DNA of 64,000 nt from Dioscorea cayenensis subsp. rotundata (taxonomy: Eukaryota > Streptophyta > Magnoliopsida > Dioscoreales > Dioscoreaceae): assembly GCF_009730915.1 (NCBI RefSeq), contig NC_052488.1:22190305-22254304 (forward strand). The letters run 5' to 3'. The notes beneath the pieces are model-generated. The model did no database searches. It worked only from the letters and a program-made list of their open reading frames with translations, and was not told where the DNA came from. The stretch's first letter is position 1; each line of letters begins with the position of its first letter. The position numbers and the translations under genes were made by a program. Below, in pieces: positions 23,233 to 47,070 of this stretch.

Positions 23233-26142
23233 CTTTCATGTGAGGTTGAAGCTGTTTTCCATTTGGTTTATATTGTCATTTCCTTTTCGATCATTATTAT
23301 TAGCATTGAAGTCAACTTTAAAATATTATATATTCTCATGTGAATAAAGTTCTAGTTGATAGATACTTGATACATGCATGATCCCTTTAATTATTCAACT
23401 GAAAATTAATTAAGTTTTAATCAAATCTTGAAGTTCATTACCAACCATAGATTCAGAAATGATCTTGCCTCTCATTATTGGTACCACTTCACCAATTAAT
23501 AAAAACAATGAAAATTATTGTACTTATTAGATATACTAGTTCCTTGATCATGAGTTAGCCAAGAGTACTTACATGAGTTCTTGATCATTGATATATAATT
23601 CTGAACTACGTACAATATTAAGATATATAAATCCTAATAATAACAAAGTCATCAAAACCAGTACATTTTACTAATATTAAATCTTGCAAAACTTTATCAA
23701 GTATCAAAAGAACATAGTATGTACATAGGAAATGGAAAGAGACAATTAATACAATTAATATATAAATAAAAGATGATATTTTTCTTCATCTATCTTCTCA
23801 TATAATCAAAATTCAGAAACTCAATCTGCTACAGTTACCAAAAATTAACATAAAACGAATCTATCCATTAGATCTCAGACAAAATTCACATGCAGTTTAT
23901 GACCACTAAGAAAGCAGATTTGATTGATCAATCACACCATGACTGATAACTTTCAGACTCATACATATATATATATATGGTTGATTGCTAGTACTAGTTA
24001 ATTAATAATTTTAAGATATATATATATATATATAGCAACAATAAAATGCTTCCATTTAGAGTAATCTTCTTCTTTAAGTGAAATCAAGAAAACTAAGACT
24101 AGCTTTCTGATATCATCCCATGCATCATGCATGTACAAGTGGGCACCATAATGTTTAATATCCACCAGCATACACAAAAGGTAAGAAAACAATGGGCAAG
24201 ATAGATGTGTTTTTGGCTTGAAGGACCACTGCACCTTGAATGGATAAGCCAAACACTAGGACAAAACTTCACATGGTTCTGGGACCTTTGGAATCCAACT
24301 TGATTGATATATCTTTAAGATCCATTATATTTATCTTCATTTTCCATTACTTGAGCTTTTATACTGCACTGCTAGCTGTTCCTTTCAGAGTTCATAAGGT
24401 ATCCAGGAAGGGAAACTTTATCTTATGATGATGAATAACTTTGAATCAGTACTGTGTTATCTGATTATATATATATATATATATATATATATTCTCCCTG
24501 CTTTTCATGATCTGATAGAGCAGTCATTGAATGAGAGTGTACATATTATTCTATCATGGAGAGGTGCAGTATCACACGTGTCGATGATTGGAAGCAGACA
24601 ATAGAAACAGCTAAACCAGTGTATTTATGTGATCTTGTTCTTCTATTAATAAGCCATGGCCATGTGCTCTTGCTCCAATTCACTAGACTAATTGATCCTT
24701 GTCCTAGACTCTCTCTCTATTTCTATATATAGTTATGTATATTTATATAGATATACTTAAGGTTAAAACTAGCCAGGTAGCTACTTGTTAAACATGCACT
24801 TGTTCATTTATAGATTTAACTATATATATATATATATAACTTGCTAGTAAAAATTGGAGAACATTACCACATCTCTGTAGAAGGATAGCTGGGCTTTCAC
24901 TTTCACTTTCTTTGTTAGTTAGACTTTGTACTACATCAAACCAATTTGTCGCCATGCATGACATCGATCGGCAAAGTATAAAATGTAAAATTAAAGAGTA
25001 ACAAGAACAACAAGCTATCTTAATCTTCAGTAAAGTTGTGAATAAACTATCATTCATTGATCAATGAATTATATTAATTAAACTTCTCTTGATTATTTAA
25101 ACGAACTGATTAATTAATTAACTCTTGATACAAAAAAAAAAAATAGTAATTACCTATGAATGAGAATTGAACAAGTGGGGGGAGCAGTTTGGAAAACAGG
25201 TGGATAAAGAATTAAAACAAAAGAAAGATCAAAGAAAAAGAAAAGAAGGAAAAAGGCAAGAGATCGATTGCTTTGAAGAAAAGGTAATGCATGCATGAAT
25301 GAGAAAGAAAGACTAAATAATTGTTTCATACTGAAATTAATATCTCTTTATTAGTTCTAAATTGGAAACTAATTAAATGTTTAATAATGCAAAATCATTT
25401 GAGTTGCCATTCAAGCTCAAAGACAACCTTTTTGTTTTTGATGTTAAAAGAGAAGTGTGTATGTTTATATATATATATTTGTATGAATGAAGACAAGGAG
25501 AGCACGTGCTTTGTTAGTGACTCTTTCTTTCTCTTTGGTTTCTTGTTAAGTCACACTCTCTTTTCCTCTCCATTTGTGTCTCTTTACTTTGGACCAGCTC
25601 TCTCAACCTCTTTGATGTCTTTGACATTGAATGCTACACACATTAATGTGTTCTTCATGAGATATCTACAAGCTTGATGTTTCTCTTTGCAAGTTAAGCT
25701 GTCTGTGTCTTGTGAATGCAGCTGAACTTGTTATAAATCTTATTTTTTTTTTTAAATTTCTGGCTATCAAAATTCCAACTCTAGAAGTTTTTCATGCATG
25801 CCATACCATGTACTTAATTAATCAGCATGCATGTACATTTATTTATTATATATTCATAATATGTGAGTTAATTAATTAATCATGGGAGTCAAAAACTATG
25901 TTTAATTTTCATGTTTCATGCATAACATAATCAAGATGAATGGATAGAAAACAGCCACATAAGTATAAGCCTAAACAATAAGCTAAACATTCCAATTCCT
26001 TTACATATAAATATAAACATAAATAAAAAAACAAGTTCACGCTCATCCTTCAACTTCATTCCCAACAAAGGACTATAAATTATTCAGTGTGTCCCACTTC
26101 TTCTTATAGAGCATCAGGTACCCTGTCGGACAACTCAATCAT

Positions 26143-26143
26143 A

Positions 26144-26174
<31 letters not shown>
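26143..26174. repeat. (AAAG)n microsatellite
   Basis: This is a tandem GAAA/AAAG tetranucleotide run of about 8 units upstream of PHOT1. Confidence 0.85.
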
Positions 26175-26175
<1 letters not shown>

Positions 26176-26449
26176 GCCCCTTCTTTTGTGATTCACCTTC
26201 TTTGATTCCAATCCCCATAACTTCCTTTTTTTCTTTTATTTTTTCTTTTTATTTCCTCTTAAATCATTGTTAACTTATTTATATACAAATTCTAAGATAA
26301 ATAGAGCTCCCATATCTCCAGCGGTGCCATGTCTCCCTTCTCTCCTTACATGCAGACGTGCACCTCCATGTGAACCAATCTCTCAGCATGGCTTCTCTTC
26401 TCTCCTCTCCCTCTTTAAATCAACCTCTCTGAAACATTCTCCACCTTCA

Positions 26450-26493
<44 letters not shown>

Positions 26494-26510
26494 AGAAGAA
26501 GAAGAAGAAG
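26450..26510. repeat. (AAAG)n-(AAG)n compound microsatellite, probable PHOT1 5' UTR
   Basis: Eleven or so AAAG units run into six AAG units. The purine-rich run follows a C/T-rich stretch and precedes a possible splice donor at 26543, a context typical of plant 5' UTRs. Confidence 0.8.
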
Positions 26511-27417
26511 TTTAGTGAAGTAGATCACAACACAAGCTCAAGGTACTTGACTCATTGTTATTGTGATTAGTTTTTTCTTTGTTTTCGATGAAGAGAGTGT
26601 TTGGAGATTTTCTGTTCTTTGGATGCTTATCTTCTCATCTTCTCTACCACAAAAAATATAATTTTTTTTTTCATTTTTTTTTTTGATTATTTTGATCTGG
26701 GTTGGGAAAATGGTTTGGTTTCTAATGTTCATGTGGGTCTCATCTGTTGACAGAACAACGTCTCTTTCTACTTCAATTGTTTTGTCCGACAAAGGGTATT
26801 ACCGTAATTTTGTTGCTTCTTAGGACTGTTTGGTTAGATCTTTGTTGATAAGAGGTTAGATTTATCTATGTTTTACTTGATTGAGTGGTCTCTGAGCTTA
26901 GTAGCTACTTTTATGGACTAAAATGCCCCTTCTGTTCTCTTAAAAGTAGTTCAGCTTTCTTTTTCCCCCCCATTTTTTTGGCACTAGGCCTCCCATGCTG
27001 CTGTTCTTTTCCTTAACAAGGATATATTTAAATCTTTATATATATATATATATATATTTATTTATTTATATAAATTATAAGTTTTATTCTCAGGATATTG
27101 TTATCCAATTAATTAGTAATTCATCACACGATCAAAGTACTTAATTAGTGAATGTTTCTCTATATTTAAATACTAGCTTGAAGGACAAGTTAGTCCTGAG
27201 ATCTTGAGCTTCGTTTGTTGGAAAGCGTATTAGTACTTAATTAACGAGAGATTAATCACGTGATCAAGCTCTTTAAATCACTTTCTTACTTGTCAACCAA
27301 AGTTCTTACGAAAAGTTTTTTTTTATTGTGACGTGCTCGTAATTAATGCATATATATATATACTTTTTAATTTATTGCTCTTCCCAATATATGTTGGGGG
27401 TTCTAAATATTTAAATC

Positions 27418-27820
27418 TGTTAAGAATATATATGTTATAAATGTAAAGATAGTAATAAGAATAGAGAGCCAGAGTATTTACCAAACACCCAAAAACCCTG
27501 AAGAATTAGTTTCTTCTTCTTTCTTCTTTTATTTCTCTCTTTTCTTTCTCTTCTCTTTTCTATCTTCAAAGTATACAAAATGAGGGGGTATTTATAGGGT
27601 TACAAGAGTTGAATGAACGGCCAGGATCGATTCGATCCGACGGTCCAAAATACCCTGGTTGGTGGAATAGTAACAGTACCGGCGGCTGCTACAGTACCAC
27701 ATGGGCGGCTGCTACAGTGTTGCGGCTGCTACAGTGATATCTAGAAGTTACTATAGTAATGCCGGCTGCTACAGTGAAATTGCTACAGTAGGCATCCATT
27801 AAAAATATTTGTTTATAACA
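27418..27820 (-). mobile_element. Solo LTR (403 bp), antisense to PHOT1
   Basis: The segment begins TGTTA and ends TAACA, the TG...CA inverted termini of an LTR. An exact 5-bp target duplication AAATC flanks it (27413-27417 and 27821-27825). On the minus strand it contains a TATA-like CCTATAAATACCCC near 27590, followed by a C/T-rich leader, as expected for an LTR promoter. There is no internal retroelement domain next to it, so it is a solo LTR left by recombination. It lies 288 bp upstream of the PHOT1 ATG, either in the promoter or in a 5'-UTR intron. Confidence 0.85.
27682..27791. repeat. Dispersed CGGCTGCTACAGT units within the solo LTR
   Basis: CGGCTGCTACAGT occurs four times (from about 27683, 27706, 27723 and 27763). 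A shorter TGCTACAGTA follows near 27781. Spacing is irregular, 17 to 40 bp. The units lie in what would be the U3 part of the LTR. Confidence 0.8.
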
Positions 27821-28107
27821 AAATCAATCTATTTTATAATTTATCAGTTATAAACCAGCAAAGAACTTGGCTCAAATATTTATATTAATTTAAATTTGAT
27901 GAGGCGTGATCTAATGAATAGTTTATAGTTTAATTAAATATATTATTATTTATTAAAATTTTAAATTTAGTGAATGCTTTTTTTTTTTTGAGAAAAAAAC
28001 TAATAAGTGAATGCTCTAGCCTCTACATATGTTTCTTATTTTTTTAAAAATATTTATTAATAATTTAAAATTAATTTTTTTTGGGGGGAAAAAGGTTTAA
28101 TATATAA

Positions 28108-39887
<11,780 letters not shown>

Positions 39888-40538
39888 AAGGTACTTTCAA
39901 GTGCATTCTTTTGGATAAGTTATACCCCAGTCAGTTTCCTATCATCCTCAAATCATTTTTGCTTTCTTATTTATGGCAATTGATTACTTTCATGTTCAAT
40001 TACCACCTTTAACATGTAATATTTCATTCTTTCATTCAGCTTTATGCTCAACTTAGCCGCGCGGCATGCATATTCATTGGTGATTTTTTTTGGCGAGCAT
40101 TATTATAATTGAAGAAAATAAAGAGGAGCTTCAGATTTTCCTTGTATTCCGGTATCTAGTGTCATCTATACTGTCTCCTGTGCGGTATCATGCCCATCAT
40201 CCTGGACAACAATTATCATTTTCTTTTATTCTGAATGTAAATCTAGGAACACCAATATTTTGTTTTATGATATCTATATTTGTGCATCTTTTCTTTGAAA
40301 TCTCTACTCTTTTTTCCGATAATAAATTTCTAAGATAAATATGTAATCAATGTATATGAATAATATAAGATATAGTTAAGTATGACAGGTCTCCATTTTT
40401 TTAGTTCTCATCAATCTTACAAAAAGATACATCTTGGGAAGTTTTCAACATTATTTTCCAGTATTCATGCATAACAAAATGAGCTCAAAAATAACACAAT
40501 CAATGTCACTTAAGTTTTTGTATCTTGAATCACTAAAA
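39888..40538. other. Convergent 3' flanks of PHOT1 and the PPR gene
   Basis: This is the 3' UTR area of PHOT1 and of the oppositely oriented PPR gene. A good donor (AAG|GTACTT) occurs 3 bp after the PHOT1 stop and an acceptor (TTCATTCAG) ends at 40039, so PHOT1 may have a spliced 3' UTR. I see no coding sequence. Confidence 0.45.
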
Positions 40539-42467
40539 TTAAACAATAAATTGACTCAGTTCACAAGTATCTACAATACAACCCATCCTACCAAGACATT
40601 CCACAAGCACTGTATACACAAAACCATCAGGCTTGATTCCATCAGCTAACATCCTATCATACAACATAACTGCTTCAATTACCTTGCCAGCAACACAGTG
40701 CCCACGTATCAATATTCCATAAGCCACAACATCAGGCAACAAACCCCTACCAACAGCACTCTCAAATGCCACTGATGCCTCCTCCATTCTCCCTTCCTTG
40801 CAGAGACCATCAATAAGAACACTATAACTAACAATGTTCGGCTCAACACTTTTCCTTAGCATCTCCTCATGGAGTGCGATCGCATTCTCCGTCTTATTTG
40901 CTTGAAAATTGCCATCTATCAAACAAGTATATGTCACGATATTTGGCACCGGGCCCTTATCGAGCATTTCATTGAACAACTGCATTGCATCATCCAGTCT
41001 CCCTTCTTTACAGAAAGCGTGTATAAGTATTGTGTAAGTAATGGCATTCGGTCGAACATCACCTTTAACCATTCGCTTAAGAAATCCTACGGCTTTGTCT
41101 AATCGTCTCATAGAACAGAAGCCGCAAATCATAGTGTTGTAGCTCACAATGTCAGGCTCTATTAGCTCATCGAACAATGCCTGTGCATCTTCGGCATGGC
41201 CTTCCTTGAACAAACCATTGATAAGCACATTATATACATAAACATCAGCATCAATTCCATTTCTAATCATCAAATCATAAACCTTCAATCCATAAACCAC
41301 ACTCTTGTGCTTGCACAAGCCATCAATCAAACTGCAGTATGTCACAACATCAGGCACAGAGCTCATCTTCAGCATCCTAAAGAACAACATCACTGATTCA
41401 ATCACCATTCCTTTCTCAATCATTCCTCTGATAAATACAGTAAAAGTGATCACATCAGGCACAATATCGTTTAATTGCCGAAAAACCTTCAACGCATCTG
41501 CTAATCTTTCAGCTCTACACCATCCATTCATCACTTCATTATAGACGACAATGTTCGGCTTTATACTCGACTTGAGAATAAACCGAAAGGCATCACGCAT
41601 TCTTCCAGCGTCGCAGAGACCTTTAACAAGCACACCAAGAACAACCTCATCAGGGGCACAACCATTGCTCACCATGCACTCATAAACCTCAAACGCATCT
41701 ACCAACCTCCCAATAATGCAGAAACCTCTGATCAAACTACTATAAACCATAACATTCGGCTTAATCCCTCGTTTCACAATCATCGAAAGCACGCAAAATG
41801 CTTCGAGAATTCGATCATTTCGACATAAAAAATCAATCATTATACTGAAAGTGATCAAATTGGGTCTCAAATTCATTTCTAGCATTGCAGTCAATAAAGC
41901 AAACACCTTGTGCGCATGACCAACTCTGGCATACCCATCCATGAGTGAACTGAAAAGCACCACGTCCGGCTTGATGCCATTACCCAAAGCCTTGTGAAGC
42001 AGAGAATGAGCTTCATCAAGCCTTCCTTTTTTGGAAAATCCATCAACAAGAATGCTGTAAACGATCAGGTCTGGAGTTATGCAGTTGTTTACCATCAATT
42101 GATAGAGTTGCAAAGCGTCATTGAGGCGACCATTGGAGCAGCAAGCACGGATCATGGTGCTGTAAGTGGCCACATTGGGTTCTAGGGTTTTGTCACGAAT
42201 GGCGTCGTAGAACAAAATGAAAGCTTGGCTGATTCGGTTCTCCTTGCAGAGAGTGTTGAGATGCTTATTGAAATAGTAAATCCTCGGATGAGCAGCAAGG
42301 TCTGGTGAAAATCCCAGGCGCTTCGGCAATGGTACTGGGAGCGGTGGTCGGCGGTGGCCGGAGGTTTGAGAGGGAGGTGGGAATGGGACGATACCAGGAG
42401 GGAGAGAGGAGAGGAGCCGAACGCGGTGGCGGAGGAGCTCTCGAATGGCAGCAGAGGCGGAGATCAT
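40539..42467 (-). CDS. P-class pentatricopeptide repeat protein
   Basis: PPR proteins bind organellar RNA one base per repeat and govern its processing, stability or translation. This is a single exon of 642 aa with no introns, as is usual for the family. The first about 60 residues are rich in Arg, Pro and Ser with few acids (start MISASAAIRELLRHRVRLLS), fitting a mitochondrial or plastid targeting peptide. From about residue 64 to the end run some 16 repeats of about 35 aa, seen as recurrent VVTYCSLIDGLCK, PNIVSYSVLIDGLCK and PDVVAYGILIRGHC motifs. There is no E, DYW or SMR domain, so it is P-class. It is convergent with PHOT1. I do not recognise a specific ortholog. A short overlapping upstream ATG frame (from 42492) is out of frame and probably not used. 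Confidence 0.92.
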   Translation of the reverse strand: MISASAAIRELLRHRVRLLSSLPPGIVPFPPPSQTSGHRRPPLPVPLPKRLGFSPDLAAHPRIYYFNKHLNTLCKENRISQAFILFYDAIRDKTLEPNVATYSTMIRACCSNGRLNDALQLYQLMVNNCITPDLIVYSILVDGFSKKGRLDEAHSLLHKALGNGIKPDVVLFSSLMDGYARVGHAHKVFALLTAMLEMNLRPNLITFSIMIDFLCRNDRILEAFCVLSMIVKRGIKPNVMVYSSLIRGFCIIGRLVDAFEVYECMVSNGCAPDEVVLGVLVKGLCDAGRMRDAFRFILKSSIKPNIVVYNEVMNGWCRAERLADALKVFRQLNDIVPDVITFTVFIRGMIEKGMVIESVMLFFRMLKMSSVPDVVTYCSLIDGLCKHKSVVYGLKVYDLMIRNGIDADVYVYNVLINGLFKEGHAEDAQALFDELIEPDIVSYNTMICGFCSMRRLDKAVGFLKRMVKGDVRPNAITYTILIHAFCKEGRLDDAMQLFNEMLDKGPVPNIVTYTCLIDGNFQANKTENAIALHEEMLRKSVEPNIVSYSVLIDGLCKEGRMEEASVAFESAVGRGLLPDVVAYGILIRGHCVAGKVIEAVMLYDRMLADGIKPDGFVYTVLVECLGRMGCIVDTCELSQFIV

Positions 42468-43353
42468 GAGAGCGTTTCTTGAGAGAAAGCATGCTGCTTG
42501 ATAGCGTGTCTGGCTTTCGCCATTGATGCGAGCTTCATGTGCTCGGAAAAATGCGTGAATGAACGATGGATTTTTTCCATATCAAACACTGGAAAAATTA
42601 ATATTTGCATGTGTATAATTTTTTTTTTTTTTAAATGCTAAGATGAACGTCTAAGCCGTTAAAAAAACAGAGGTTTATACAAATCTTGGATCGGACAGGC
42701 ACACACGTTAGTGTTGGGATTATCCGTACACAATTTCGCTTTCATAAATACGCGAAGAGGGAACAGTACACATGAGTGTTAGGACCATTCGTACACAATC
42801 ACAACTCATTTTCACAAATACATCTTTACGGGTGATCGAACTTTCACCATTTATGAAGAAGAGCTCAAACAAATTTCAGGTGCCAATAAACCACTTGGTC
42901 ATTAATTAGGAGGGATTTTGCAGACGTACCCCCAAAAAATAAATATTTGCATGTGTATTGTTAATGCCGATCAGAGTGTTTAGAGAAAGATGAAGTGTGC
43001 ATATTAGACCACTCTTTTAATCTTTTTCTTTCAAATCCAGAAATTTTTTAGTTGAAAAATATAAATAAAAATAACTTCGAAATTCTATGAGAACAATTAA
43101 ACATATGCATTGAAACTGGAACACAGTTGTTAAGAGTAAAAATGTCATTTTACATGTTAAACAATATAAGAACATGGAATGTGTTATTGCAATCAATAGA
43201 GGCTGAGATCTTCGTTCGCAAAGTTTGTTTAACAAGGCTGTACATAGCTTATTAATCAACAGAGAAATGCAAGATCAGAACTATATATAACATTCGAGTG
43301 AAATGGATCGACAACAATGTTTCAAGGAGCTGGAACACGGCTTTTGTCATCGG
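42468..43353. other. Spacer upstream of the PPR gene
   Basis: This is the PPR promoter and the 3' flank of the next minus-strand gene. A diverged local repeat is visible around 42706-42750 and 42766-42815 (GTGTT..G..ATTCGTACACAAT with CATTTTCACAAATAC), probably a small decayed repeat. There is no coding sequence. Confidence 0.4.
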
Positions 43354-44979
43354 TCACTGACCGTATAACTCTTTCGGAGAGGAAACAACAGCTCTTCTTT
43401 GGTCTACTGAGTTTTGTAGTTGCTGTTTGACACGCCGGAGAGCTCTGAGTACCTCCTGTGCATCGTTTCTCATTTCCGGTTTCTTTGCATTTGTGTTGAT
43501 CCACATGTTTGATGGAACTAATGCTAGTGAATCATCTTCGTATTTAGTCTGATCTTCTGCTGCTTTTAGCTCTTTCACACTGTCATGTTGTTGTCTGATT
43601 GAAGATGTGAAAAAATAAAAATCAAGGAAACACTTTCATGAGTTAATGCCGAAGAAAATTTAAAGAAACATATGCACATAGCTTTCGGTGGAAACTAAAT
43701 GTTTTCTTAGATGAACAAAGATTATCAAATTATTGACAGATTCATAAAGTAATAGCAATAGAGACAAGCAACTTCACATCATTTAAGGAGTAAAAGACAT
43801 CACAATGTCGCCTGATTGAAGATCTACAAAGAAAATCAATAATACATCTTCATGAGTTAATGCTAAAGAAAATCGAATGAAACATATGAACATTGATTCT
43901 GTGGACACTGAATATTTTCTGAGTTGAATGACGATAATCAAATTACTCGGAAATGCATAATGCAAACATTGGCAGACTCTTTGTATATGTCTGGACTTTT
44001 TGTATATGTCCGAGCTTGGTTTATCTATCAAGAATAAGGTAGAAGGGGAGGATTCATGTGGCCGATCCCAAATAGGTGTATTCAAGACACCATTCTTGCA
44101 AATATTAGAATCAAAGAAATCACAATGCCCTCAGTATTGGATTAGATGCTAGAGGGAGTAACCATGAGACATTGTCCTGATAAATATATATCATTGTTCC
44201 TTAGGCATCATCTGCTTATTTTCGATCTAAACTGCATATAATCCGTGAAAGGTGGAGAACACAAACATAAACAAAACCAAAAGAAAACCCCTCTAATTAT
44301 AAACACTATTATCAGTGAACGATAACAATCAGACAGACAATGTCTTGTATGATTTCTTCAATACATCCAAACACTCGAGATTCAGAAAATGAAACCATTG
44401 TGAATGAATCAACTAAAAGTTCTTAAAATCATACCTTGAAACATGAGAATGCTCTTCCTTGGTATGAGAATGCCCAGTGCCCACTGAGCTCCAACTCCCT
44501 TCCTGAGAACCTGATTGAATAGAGGAATCAATTGAGGAAATACCTGAAACCTCCTCACCATCTGATTGTCTGGTTTCCAGCTTTCCCAAATCATGTTTCA
44601 TCAAGGAAACACATTCAGAAGAAGAGCTCACAGAACTTCCAGAAACATCAAAAAGCTTCAAAGATTCCAACTTCTTCAGAGCATTCTTCAACCTCCTTTC
44701 AGCTCTGTCCCTGCTCTCAATCTCTTTAGCAATGAGCTTCTCCAATTCATCCAACTGTTCACAACAACAGTGAAAAAGATTTGAGGTAACAAAGAAAGTA
44801 AAAAAAAAACCACAAAATGTAGAAATTTTTTCAGATCAAAAAGAGACCTTTGTGGACAGTTGCTCCACTTGAGCCTTGGCAGCTTTGGATGCCACTCTCT
44901 CAGCAAGCAACCTCCCTCTCAAACACTCCACTGTTCTCCACCCACCATTTCCTTCATTCCTCATCAAATCACTTCCCAT
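43354..44979 (-). CDS. Plant coiled-coil protein of unknown function
   Basis: I do not recognise this gene by name. Three coding exons (44979-44848, 44754-44435, 43594-43354) join in phase to give 230 aa starting MGSDLMRNEGNGGWRTVECL. Residues about 15-75 are a charged coiled coil (LRGRLLAERVASKAAKAQVE, then LDELEKLIAKEIESRDRAER). A Ser-rich, acidic middle follows (GSSVSSSSECVS, SSIDSSIQSGSQEGSWSS). The conserved-looking C-terminal helix contains QEVLRALRRVKQQLQNSV. There is no signal peptide, membrane segment or enzyme motif. The N-terminal and C-terminal helices look constrained and the middle looks disordered, which suggests a scaffold or adaptor role; that is inference only. The intron before the last exon holds a tandem duplication that copied its acceptor. 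Confidence 0.8.
43586..43950 (-). repeat. Diverged tandem duplication copying the last-exon splice acceptor
   Basis: About 150 bp around 43590-43735 recur, diverged, around 43806-43950 (offset about 217 bp). Shared blocks include CTGATTGAAGAT, TTCATGAGTTAATGC and GAAACATATG. The first block spans the real acceptor of the coiled-coil gene (AATCAG|ACAACAA on the minus strand). The second carries a matching AATCAG. Confidence 0.75.
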
Positions 44980-45157
44980 TTCAAAACAAAACCACAAAAA
45001 ACATTAAAGAAATGATATCAAGAACAAGAAACAAATAGAAAGGCACCACCTTTTCCCTTGTTTTTCTATTTATAACTAAGTCTAAGATTCAATGGCTCAA
45101 CAATGCCTATTCCTCTTTACCTCCATTTCTTGTGAGATTGCATTCTTTCACTGTGTG

Positions 45158-45159
<2 letters not shown>

Positions 45160-45191
<32 letters not shown>
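45160..45191. repeat. (CT)n microsatellite, (GA)n in the sense of the coiled-coil gene
   Basis: About 16 CT units lie 180 bp upstream of the coiled-coil gene's ATG. On the gene's own strand this is a GA repeat, a common plant core-promoter or 5'-UTR element. Confidence 0.85.
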
Positions 45192-45195
<4 letters not shown>

Positions 45196-47070
45196 GCACA
45201 CTCTCACTATATAATATCTATGAGTGTCACTCTTTCTCTCCGTGAGCTTGTTCCCCATCAAATCAAAGCAAACATTTATAAAAGCAAAAGAAAAGTTAAG
45301 TTTTTGGACAAGTGTGTGGCTTTACAACATCACATTAAAAAAGAAGATGGAGCCATGCCCGGGTGGTTATGCAATTTGAAAATTTTACTGGGGATTTATG
45401 CTTTCATTTTATTTTATTTTTTACTGTTTTGGAACTTTGTTATTCACGTGAGACATTGTTTTGTTTGCTCTTATTGTTGGTTCTGTCTGCATTATTTGTT
45501 TTTATCCAACCTTTCTTATCAGTAACAATAATGATTTTTATTTATTATTTATTTCATTTGTTTTTTCTTTTTTTTCTTTTTTTTTTTTACTTGAAATGAT
45601 GAGAAGTTTAATTTTAATAGAGAGAGTGGATGACCAATGTGGTACATCTTCATGATGTTTGGTTTAGCTTGGCTTGCAATCAAGGTTTCAGTAGTCAATG
45701 GACCACACACACACACACAGATCCATTTTGAAAAGGCAAAATTCATTATAATAATTAATTTGAATTTTTAACTGTATAAGAATCTAGCAACAAGCTCATT
45801 TGCTAATCAGTATAATTAATTTATATAATATATATATAAGAGAGGAAAGGAAGTGATGATAGGATGAATATTGAAAAGATTAATTCAGGGATCATGATGC
45901 CTAAGTCAAGAATATTCAAAGGTGAATAATATAAATACCTTTGAAATACATTTTAATTTCAATATAAATAATATTATTGATAATGAAAATATAAAATAAC
46001 AACTTTTTAAAAATTTACTTTTTGACAAATGTAAGATTCAATCCAAAAAGAATCACTCTCAATAGACAAAATCCACGAGTCTCTCGAGCATTTGGATGAG
46101 ACTTTTTAAAAGCTCGAAGTGTTTTTTATAAGTTAAGACTTCCGGGTTCAAAAAATTGTTTGTATTGATTTTTTCGTAAGCAGGTGTAAAAAAAGCGAAA
46201 AACGTTTTTAAGAAAGTTTGAGTCATAGCGAAACACGAAAAAACTGCATTTTTAGCTTTATTTTTACAACAGCTTTCTAAAAACTAATACAAATATAAAA
46301 TATAAAAAAAATGTTTAACTTATTTTGGAAAAGCACTTTTTCCAAAAACTAAACTTAAAAACATTTTTTGAGAAACCAACTCAAACAAGATCTTAGTTCC
46401 ATGCCTGGTCAAGCACTTGCAATATAGCAATTGAACCTCGGGGATATCACCAACTACTTTCATTGGTTCAATCCCAAAATTAAAAATAAATAAATAAATA
46501 AACAGAAACAATGGATTTCTTTTGGAAAGACTATAAACACTACCAGAGAGTATGACAAGAAAGGAACAAAATATCCTCATGAGTTCTTCTATTTACCAGG
46601 GTACCACTAATCTTACTTTTTGATAATTGTGCCACTTGTCTTTCATGCTGTACTTTACCGCAGAAAAAAAAAAAGAGTATTTGAAAGAGAATGTCCAATA
46701 ATAATAATAAGATGAACTTTTACATCTATTTCAAGTTTTCAACTCAGGTAGCATGATTTTTCTAAATCTCAACTATGACTGGTAATTCAAATTTATACGT
46801 ACTGCTATTCAATATTATCAGCGTAGCATCATACAAGATTAATAACTGGTTCGCAGAAATACAGGCATTACATTTTTTTTTTCTAATTTTCACAATAACA
46901 AATAATTCAAAGTTATGTAGGTATAGAATACTATTAGCATAACATAATATACATAAACGAAGTTAGTTCAAAGAATAGCTTTACAATTGGTTCCATAATC
47001 ATTAAAAATAGAGTGAGCTACAGTTATGCTGATAGATAAGATTGTAAAAACATCTCATAAGAAGATAATT

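Larger units (their letters stand above)
22438..27412. other. Long AT-rich spacer, kinesin-5 promoter to PHOT1 upstream region
   Basis: No gene is supportable in these 5 kb. The first part is the kinesin-5 promoter with a (TA)n run. The middle is AT-rich with several (AT)n runs (near 23203-23232, 23965-23980, 24466-24492). The last part (about 26100-26540) is C/T- and A/G-rich, with AAAG microsatellites, and resembles a plant 5' UTR. It ends at a possible splice donor (AAG|GTACTT at 26542/26543), so PHOT1 transcription may start near 26400 with a 5'-UTR intron. I looked for well-known conserved miRNA sequences and saw none. Confidence 0.4.

Noticed and set aside
23990-25700. Possible microRNA or lncRNA gene in the kinesin-5/PHOT1 spacer
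   Set aside because: I recognised no mature sequence of a conserved plant miRNA and no convincing hairpin by eye.
46080-46400. MITE call in the spacer
   Set aside because: The outer sequences are only loosely inverted and no target duplication was found, so it is mentioned only within the spacer description.
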